From contig CALWPF010000012.1 of NCBI GenBank assembly GCA_944383355.1, positions 1 through 50,374 of the forward strand: a stretch of 50,374 nt of DNA, written 5' to 3'. Every line of letters starts with the position of its first letter. Within the stretch, counting starts at the first letter, position 1. Source of the DNA: an uncultured Clostridia bacterium (GTDB lineage Bacteria > Bacillota > Clostridia > Christensenellales > UBA1242). A program made the position numbers and the translations under genes. Under the pieces are notes generated by a model, which was not told where the DNA came from, searched no databases, and was given only the letters and a program-made list of their open reading frames with translations. Below, piece by piece: positions 43,186-50,374 of the stretch.

Positions 43186-44279
43186 TGAGTGATGATAGTT
43201 TTGAGAATTTGAGTGAGCGAAAGCGACAAATATTATTAAACGCTATAGAGGAGTATATCCAGGTGGCTACTCCTATTACCAGTAGTAACATTCGTAATAA
43301 ATGTTGTACTGACCTCAGCACTGCTACGTTACGAAATGAGTTAAATGCTCTTGAGGCAATGGGATACTTGAGGCAGCTGCATACATCGGGTGGACGAGTG
43401 CCTACTAGCAAAGGATACAGATTTTTTGTAAACACAATGATGGCAGATGTACCAATGGATAAAAATGTTTTGGGGCAAATCCATCAAGTATTTGAGCAAA
43501 GGACTGTATACTTGGGGGACATGATTAACGAAATAGCTGATATTGTCAGCAAAGCAACCAGTTATCCTACCGTAGTAATGTTAAAAGGTTTTGAGAAACT
43601 CACCATTAATAACGTCAAGATTATACCTTTGCTTACTGGGCAAGCGCTAATTTTGATAGAGACCAATAGCGGAGTAATCAACAATTCGATGAATGCTAAT
43701 TTGGATATGCCAGCTCAGACATATATCGATGCAGGGAATTTCCTAACTAGGACATTTGCGGGGCATACAGTAGCTGATATGATAAAAGGTATGAATACAT
43801 ATCGTGATGATATGGACAAAGAGTTATTTGAATACAAGGCTATATTTGACACTTTGATTGTGTCACTAAACAAGTTAATAGATACCTTGACTGAGAATAA
43901 TATTCTTTCAAAAGGTGAGTTGCAGTTACTCAATGCTCCAGAATATAGTGATATAAGTAGTGCAAAACGTGTAATTGATGTACTACAAAATCCTGAGGAA
44001 ATTGAGCAATTGTTTGACGATGATGTAGATGAGACTGGTGAGGTTAGTTTCAAAATCGGTGCAGAGATACCTGTCAAAGATTTACAAGATTGTGCTATTG
44101 CTAGAGCAGATTACCAGGTTGGAGATGAGAGTGTGGCTAGTATTGGTATTATAGGTCCACAGCGTATGGATTATGCCAAGATTGCAGGTGCACTAAAATT
44201 CGTGGTCGGAGAATTTAATAATCTAAAGGCATTGACCACAGCCTCAAAAGGAGAGGAAGATGAGCAAAAATCACAATAA
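43185..44279 (+). CDS. hrcA: Heat-inducible transcription repressor HrcA
   Basis: 364 residues. HrcA represses chaperone operons at CIRCE and is kept active by GroEL. The N-terminal winged helix (LSERKRQILLNAIEEYIQ, TPITSSNIRNK, STATLRNELNALEAMGYL, HTSGGRVPTSKGYRFFV) is diagnostic; the C-terminal GAF-like part includes IGIIGPQRMDYAKI. The GTG at 43179 lies too close to AAGGAGG (43171-43177); the TTG at 43185 is spaced 7 nt and fits. First gene of hrcA-grpE-dnaK-dnaJ, so it represses its own operon. It overlaps grpE by 20 nt. Confidence 0.95.
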   Translation: MSDDSFENLSERKRQILLNAIEEYIQVATPITSSNIRNKCCTDLSTATLRNELNALEAMGYLRQLHTSGGRVPTSKGYRFFVNTMMADVPMDKNVLGQIHQVFEQRTVYLGDMINEIADIVSKATSYPTVVMLKGFEKLTINNVKIIPLLTGQALILIETNSGVINNSMNANLDMPAQTYIDAGNFLTRTFAGHTVADMIKGMNTYRDDMDKELFEYKAIFDTLIVSLNKLIDTLTENNILSKGELQLLNAPEYSDISSAKRVIDVLQNPEEIEQLFDDDVDETGEVSFKIGAEIPVKDLQDCAIARADYQVGDESVASIGIIGPQRMDYAKIAGALKFVVGEFNNLKALTTASKGEEDEQKSQ

Positions 44280-44862
44280 CCGTAATCAATATAAAGATTA
44301 CAAAAAAACTGAAAAGATAGACAATAAAAATCAGAGTGAACAGACTGCTCAGGGCATTGAAGGCGAAGATGTGTCAATAGATATTGATTTAGATGCCCCA
44401 AAAGATAATTACGAAGATGCATTACAGGTTCAATTAGACCTAGAGCGAAAGAATGCAGATACATTCAAACGTATGGCAATTCAATTGCAAGCAGATTTTG
44501 ATAACTATCGAAAACGCAATTTGCAAGCGACAGAAAATGCTAGACAAGATGGCGTGGCAGAAGCAGTCAAGGCATTGTTGCCAGCATATGATGCAGTGTT
44601 GAGCGCCCTAAAATTAGTAGATGACCCAAAGGTAAGAGAAGGATTGGAGATGGTTGAGCGTGAGTATATACAAGCACTCAAGTCCTTGAATATAGAGGTT
44701 ATACCTACATTAGGTGAGGCTTTTGATCCGAGCATACACAACGCAATTATGACAGAAGAGGCAGAGGGCATAGATAGTGGGACGGTATTAGAGGAGATAC
44801 AAAGAGGCTTCCGTGGACCCAATGGCGTGGTGCGTTATGCTATAGTAAAAATTGCAAAATAA
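44260..44862 (+). CDS. grpE: Nucleotide exchange factor GrpE
   Basis: 200 residues. It releases ADP from DnaK. The polar, acidic N-terminus (1-60) leads to a long dimeric helix (DLERKNADTFKRMAIQLQADFDNYRKRN) and the beta domain (PTLGEAFDPSIHNAI, EEIQRGFRGPNGVVRYAIVKI). The ATG at 44260 has GGAG upstream and overlaps the end of hrcA, indicating translational coupling. Confidence 0.95.
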   Translation: MSKNHNNRNQYKDYKKTEKIDNKNQSEQTAQGIEGEDVSIDIDLDAPKDNYEDALQVQLDLERKNADTFKRMAIQLQADFDNYRKRNLQATENARQDGVAEAVKALLPAYDAVLSALKLVDDPKVREGLEMVEREYIQALKSLNIEVIPTLGEAFDPSIHNAIMTEEAEGIDSGTVLEEIQRGFRGPNGVVRYAIVKIAK

Positions 44863-44869
44863 AAATAAT

Positions 44870-44967
44870 GTGGGGCGAAATGCTAAAAGTAACCCCACTC
44901 AATATATTGACCATTAGGAGTTAGATCGATTTAGGTCGACTCTTTGGCAAAATGCTATTAAGCATTT
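44870..44967 (+). promoter_or_regulatory. Intercistronic hairpins between grpE and dnaK
   Basis: Stem GTGGGG / CCCCAC (44870-44898) and stem AAATGCT / AGCATTT (44950-44967). A second AAATGCT in the loop of the first (44878-44884) could pair with the same AGCATTT instead. No CIRCE or convincing promoter is seen here, so these may set mRNA processing or stability before dnaK. Confidence 0.5.
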
Positions 44968-44995
44968 ATATTAAAGTAATGATTAAGGGAGATGA

Positions 44996-46837
<1,842 letters not shown>

Positions 46838-46855
46838 TTATAAGGGGTGATGAAA

Positions 46856-47986
46856 GTGGCTGACAAAAATTATTATGATATATTAGGTGTCTCAAAGACA
46901 GCAAGTGCTGATGAGATAAAGTCAGCCTACCGCAAGTTGGCAAAAAAGTATCACCCAGACCTCAACAAAGACAATCCTGATGCGGCGACAAAATTCAAAG
47001 AGATTAACGAAGCATATGAGGTGTTGTCAGATGCACAAAAGAAAGCAAATTATGATCAATTTGGCAGTGCGTCTGGACCAAACCCAAATGACTTTTTCCG
47101 TGGAAACGGTGGTAGCGGGGGCTTTGGCGGTTTTGGTGGAGGCTTTGAGGATTTATTTGGTAACATTTTCTCCTCATTTGGTGGTAGGACTACAGCAAAT
47201 ACAGCTGTAGCTGGCAATGATATAACTACCCGTGTTACCTTATCATTCCAAGAGGCAGCCGTTGGAGTAACAAAAAAATTTAACATTGTGCGTACAGAGG
47301 AGTGCGAACATTGTCACGGTACAGGTGCAAAGGATGGCACGGAGTACACTACTTGTACTGAATGTAGTGGTACAGGTCAAGTACGTTATACACAAGATAC
47401 TATCTTTGGTAGGATAGTTAATCAGGGACCTTGCAAACGTTGTAATGGTACCGGTAAAATAGTAAAGGAAAAGTGTACTTCTTGTAATGGTAAAGGTTAC
47501 AAACGCAATAATGTAACAATTACAGTGGATATACCTGCAGGTATAGATAATGACCAAATAGTTACCTTGAGAGGATATGGAGACGCTGGAGTGCGAGGCG
47601 GTCCAGCAGGTGACCTGCAGATTTTAGTAAAAGTTACCCCACACAAACTTTTGGAAAGAAAAGGATTTGATATATACTTAGACCTACCAGTGCCTTTTAC
47701 TACTGCTATGTTGGGTGGCAAAATAGTTATACCTAGTTTAGAGGGGAAATTAGAGTTGAATATTCCAGAGAATACTCAATCTGGGACTATGCTAAAACTC
47801 AAAGGTAAGGGTATAAAGCAACTCAACAAAAATGTATACGGCGATATGTTTATCAAGGTAAATGTAGAATTACCAAAATCTTTAAATAAAAAATCAAAGC
47901 AAGAAATAGAAGCATTAGAGAAAATATTTGACGTAGATGATTTTGATAAATATCGCAAATTCCGTGATACAACAAAAAATCTTTAA
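46856..47986 (+). CDS. dnaJ: Chaperone protein DnaJ (Hsp40)
   Basis: 376 residues. The J domain ([15 protein letters not shown]...[12 protein letters not shown]) has the HPD motif that stimulates DnaK ATPase. A Gly/Phe region follows ([19 protein letters not shown]), then four zinc motifs [24 protein letters not shown] and CTSCNGKG, then the client-binding domain. It is a complete class A DnaJ. Earlier in-frame starts (GTG 46847, ATG 46850) overlap the AAGGGG ribosome site; the GTG at 46856 is spaced best and gives the expected MADKNYYD start. Confidence 0.97.
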   Translation: MADKNYYDILGVSKTASADEIKSAYRKLAKKYHPDLNKDNPDAATKFKEINEAYEVLSDAQKKANYDQFGSASGPNPNDFFRGNGGSGGFGGFGGGFEDLFGNIFSSFGGRTTANTAVAGNDITTRVTLSFQEAAVGVTKKFNIVRTEECEHCHGTGAKDGTEYTTCTECSGTGQVRYTQDTIFGRIVNQGPCKRCNGTGKIVKEKCTSCNGKGYKRNNVTITVDIPAGIDNDQIVTLRGYGDAGVRGGPAGDLQILVKVTPHKLLERKGFDIYLDLPVPFTTAMLGGKIVIPSLEGKLELNIPENTQSGTMLKLKGKGIKQLNKNVYGDMFIKVNVELPKSLNKKSKQEIEALEKIFDVDDFDKYRKFRDTTKNL

Positions 47987-47995
47987 AAATTATGC

Positions 47996-48026
47996 AAAAA
48001 ACAAGGCTAAATTAGCCTTGTTTTTT
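47996..48026 (+). terminator. Terminator of the hrcA-dnaJ operon
   Basis: CAAGGCTAA / TTAGCCTTG stem with a single-base centre, flanked by A6 and T6. Confidence 0.9.
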
Positions 48027-48149
48027 GTTATTTATCGGATTTTGTTGTAATTTGTTTGTGAAATATATATCAATTTGCTATATTTAGTAGTAGTTTTAGG
48101 ACAAAATATAATTAAGTAAGTTTTTATTTTAATGGGTGGTGTGGTCAAT

Positions 48150-50374
48150 ATGTTTAAACTCACGACTAAGAATATATCCAGAATAATTGTATTAATCTGT
48201 GCTTTTGCACTTGTTTGTGGTATCTCTTTCACATTGTTAGATAATAGATTGCGATTGTATAATGACAACATTTTAGCTTGGAGTGGACAGGGAACATCTA
48301 GTAGTCCTTATTTACTATCTAGTAGTAGTGACCTTACTACTCTCGCTTCTAATGTAAATTCTGGTAATTCATATCAAGGTAGTTATTTTAAATTAAATAA
48401 TAATATTACATTTACCTCTAGCTCTTGGACTCCAATAGGTACTGGTACATCGCCATTCAGTGGGAATTTTGATGGGCAAGATTATACTATAGATTTTTCT
48501 AGTAGAATAACTCAATCTAGTTCAAGCATGAAGTTATTTGGACTTTTTGGGCACATTGATGGTGCATATATACATAATCTGAATGTCGAATGGAATAATG
48601 CCAATATTTCTTCGTCAGCCGCACTCAAAATGGGTGGAATAACAGGGACTTCTGAGGGCGGTAGTACTATAGAATATTGTTCTGTTTCTGGAATCTTAAC
48701 TGGTCGTACGAGTACTACTAACAATGAATTACATTTAGGCGGAATAGTGGGGCAGATTTATGAAAGTATAATTATTAAAAATTGTACCAATTATGCATCT
48801 TTAACTGGTAATGGTTATCATTTTGCTTCTGTTGGAGGTATAGCGGGGATAATTTATGATAACATTGATGCTCGTATTTTGTGTTGCAGTAATAATGGAA
48901 TAGTTAAGCAAACTAACCAAGTAGATTTTGGAGCTGCGGCTGGGATAGTTGGATGTTGGGGAAATGGATTGATTCAAATGTGCTATAACACGGCAAGTAT
49001 TACTGGCAGTTATCTAGTTGGTGGAATAGTTGGTGGTGCCGTAACTGGTATGGGTGGCGTAATCAATGATTGTTATAACATAGGTAATATTACAGCTGAT
49101 GAGAGTTCTGGTGGCATAGCGGGATGTGCTTGGGGAGGTTCTACGAGTTCTTATATGTATATTTCAAATTGCTACAATACTGGTAAAGTATCTGGAGGGA
49201 GTTCTTCTGGAGGTATTGGGGGAAAATCCTCGTCCGTAATTTTTGCAATTCCTGAGACTCCCGTAAATGATGGTATCACTTCCGAAGAGGGGGATTATAC
49301 TAGATCTGGTATACAAACTATGAGCGTAATAAATTGTTTTAATCTTGGCTCGATTAGTGGCGGAACTACTGGAGCAATACTCGGTGGCACAAACTACACC
49401 GCATATATATATAATTGTTATAGCAGTAGTGGTTCAGTTTCCAGGGGGGGAACAATAGTTTCAAGTCTTGCTACTTATATGAAATTAAGAAATTCTTTTA
49501 CTAGTGGTTTTTCTAGTTATAGTTGGAACAGTGTGTCGCCATGGGACTTTAATACTGTTTGGGACATAGATTCTACAGTGAATTCTGGGTATCCGATACT
49601 CAGGGAAGAAATACGCGAATTTACTATTAGCGTTTCCTATCACAATGACTCAGATATCAAGAGTGGCAATATAGGTATAGGTAGCATTGGCACTACCTCA
49701 GGTAATTATACTGCCAATTCATCAATTACATTGGTTGCCAACAATGTCAGTGGATATACCTTTGATGGTTGGTACTCATCTAGTACTGGGACATCTCCAT
49801 TGAGTACCAGTCTATCATATTCCATCATAGTACCAAATGCAAACACTACATATTATGCTAAATGGACTCAAAATACATATGACCTTACTCTAGACCCTGG
49901 GGGTGGCTCATTGCCTAGTGTGGATTTATTTAATGAATCCAGAGGACAGGTAGATAGTACTGGTACTGGCAATAATGCTAGTTATACATATGATGCTAGT
50001 ACAGGTACTTGGACATTTACCTCGGCTAATACAACTGACCCTTTTATCCATACTCAATTGCGTGCTTATCTCGAGGCAGGGGAAACTTATACCATGCACC
50101 TAAGTTTGGCTGATGCAAATGGTGTGGAAAACGCTTTTACTGGTAGTATACAGGTCTTTTATGCTATTAGTGGTGCATACAACGAACCGGAGAGTTTTAG
50201 GTTAACTGGTAGTGGTAGTGCATCTTTTACTGCTAATGCCACTGGTACATACTACTTTAGAATAGATGATGACATTAGTTTACAAATTTTTAAGATCTAC
50301 AATGTTTACATATATTCCACGACCAGCACATCAAATAGGACAGTTACACTTGAGCAAGGTTGGTACTATCAGTT
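48150..50374 (+). CDS. Giant secreted GLUG-repeat surface protein (3' end outside window)
   Basis: Open frame of 741 codons with no stop before the window ends. The N-terminus has a signal-anchor-like helix (ISRIIVLICAFALVCGISFT, residues 9-28). A GLUG-associated opening follows (SPYLLSSSSDLTTLAS, GNFDGQDYTIDF). Next are several GLUG units between about 150 and 430, with the pattern GGI(V/A)G....I..CYN.G.(V/I)(T/S)G. A Listeria-Bacteroides repeat lies near 534-575 (GYTFDGWYSSSTG...YYAKWTQ). A beta domain rich in T, S, G and N ends the visible part. This composition indicates an adhesin-like extracellular protein. An ATG at 48132 and a GTG at 48141 are also in frame; GGGTGG favours 48150. It resembles in style the protein at 1-1338. 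Confidence 0.85.
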   Translation, partial: MFKLTTKNISRIIVLICAFALVCGISFTLLDNRLRLYNDNILAWSGQGTSSSPYLLSSSSDLTTLASNVNSGNSYQGSYFKLNNNITFTSSSWTPIGTGTSPFSGNFDGQDYTIDFSSRITQSSSSMKLFGLFGHIDGAYIHNLNVEWNNANISSSAALKMGGITGTSEGGSTIEYCSVSGILTGRTSTTNNELHLGGIVGQIYESIIIKNCTNYASLTGNGYHFASVGGIAGIIYDNIDARILCCSNNGIVKQTNQVDFGAAAGIVGCWGNGLIQMCYNTASITGSYLVGGIVGGAVTGMGGVINDCYNIGNITADESSGGIAGCAWGGSTSSYMYISNCYNTGKVSGGSSSGGIGGKSSSVIFAIPETPVNDGITSEEGDYTRSGIQTMSVINCFNLGSISGGTTGAILGGTNYTAYIYNCYSSSGSVSRGGTIVSSLATYMKLRNSFTSGFSSYSWNSVSPWDFNTVWDIDSTVNSGYPILREEIREFTISVSYHNDSDIKSGNIGIGSIGTTSGNYTANSSITLVANNVSGYTFDGWYSSSTGTSPLSTSLSYSIIVPNANTTYYAKWTQNTYDLTLDPGGGSLPSVDLFNESRGQVDSTGTGNNASYTYDASTGTWTFTSANTTDPFIHTQLRAYLEAGETYTMHLSLADANGVENAFTGSIQVFYAISGAYNEPESFRLTGSGSASFTANATGTYYFRIDDDISLQIFKIYNVYIYSTTSTSNRTVTLEQGWYYQ

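Overview
The window looks like chromosome of a low-GC, Gram-positive, obligately anaerobic bacterium of the Clostridia type (Bacillota), probably an uncultured gut lineage. The reasons are the AT-rich DNA with TTGACA/TATAAT promoters and strong AGGAGG-type ribosome sites, the DnaI/DnaD replication pair, hrcA-CIRCE control of grpE-dnaK-dnaJ, a single-chain pyruvate:ferredoxin oxidoreductase, RNase J, and very large secreted proteins with DUF6273-, BspA-LRR-, GLUG- and Listeria-Bacteroides-type repeats. The order Christensenellales is a guess only. I see no rRNA, tRNA, CRISPR array, transposase or phage genes.

Layout. 1-1338 is the 3' end of a surface protein. 1.8-3.6 kb holds two polytopic membrane proteins. 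3.7-7.5 kb holds RNase J with a long N-terminal extension, then a probable tRNA wobble-uridine module (TrmR-like methyltransferase and U32-family TrhP). 7.6-8.4 kb is a helical-repeat protein, convergent with tmcAL. 10.0-20.2 kb keeps the skeleton of the classical rpmF-plsX-smc-ftsY block, but lacks the fabD/fabG/acpP/rnc genes usually found inside it. In their place are lineage-specific genes: a tandem pair of paralogous membrane proteins and a translationally coupled two-gene operon whose second product carries mTERF-like repeats. 20.4-25.5 kb holds a small conserved protein, a DUF362-ferredoxin protein, greA with an unusual structured leader or sRNA, and dnaI/dnaD. 25.7-30.8 kb holds an M1 peptidase lipoprotein and PFOR. 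31-36 kb holds truA, two unknown proteins and rplM-rpsI. 36.5-38.4 kb is a HAD-type protein isolated in AT-rich DNA. 38.7-41.7 kb holds a conserved unknown gene, trxB and glmM. 41.8-43.1 kb is a small-ORF unit, a PAP2 phosphatase and regulatory DNA. 43.1-48.0 kb is the hrcA-grpE-dnaK-dnaJ operon. The window ends inside a second giant secreted GLUG-repeat protein (48150 to beyond the end).

Most genes serve translation and RNA metabolism (rnj, trmR, trhP, tmcAL, rpmF, truA, rplM, rpsI), chromosome maintenance and secretion (smc, dnaI, dnaD, ftsY), envelope precursors (plsX, glmM, PAP2), redox and energy (PFOR, trxB, DUF362-ferredoxin) and proteostasis. The strongest candidate for something undescribed is the 11996-13527 operon: a 163-residue unknown protein overlapping by 4 nt a 347-residue protein with five mTERF-like repeats, a fold known mainly from mitochondria and chloroplasts. 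Other notable items are the compound CIRCE/hairpin in front of hrcA and the roughly 85-nt transcript candidate upstream of greA.
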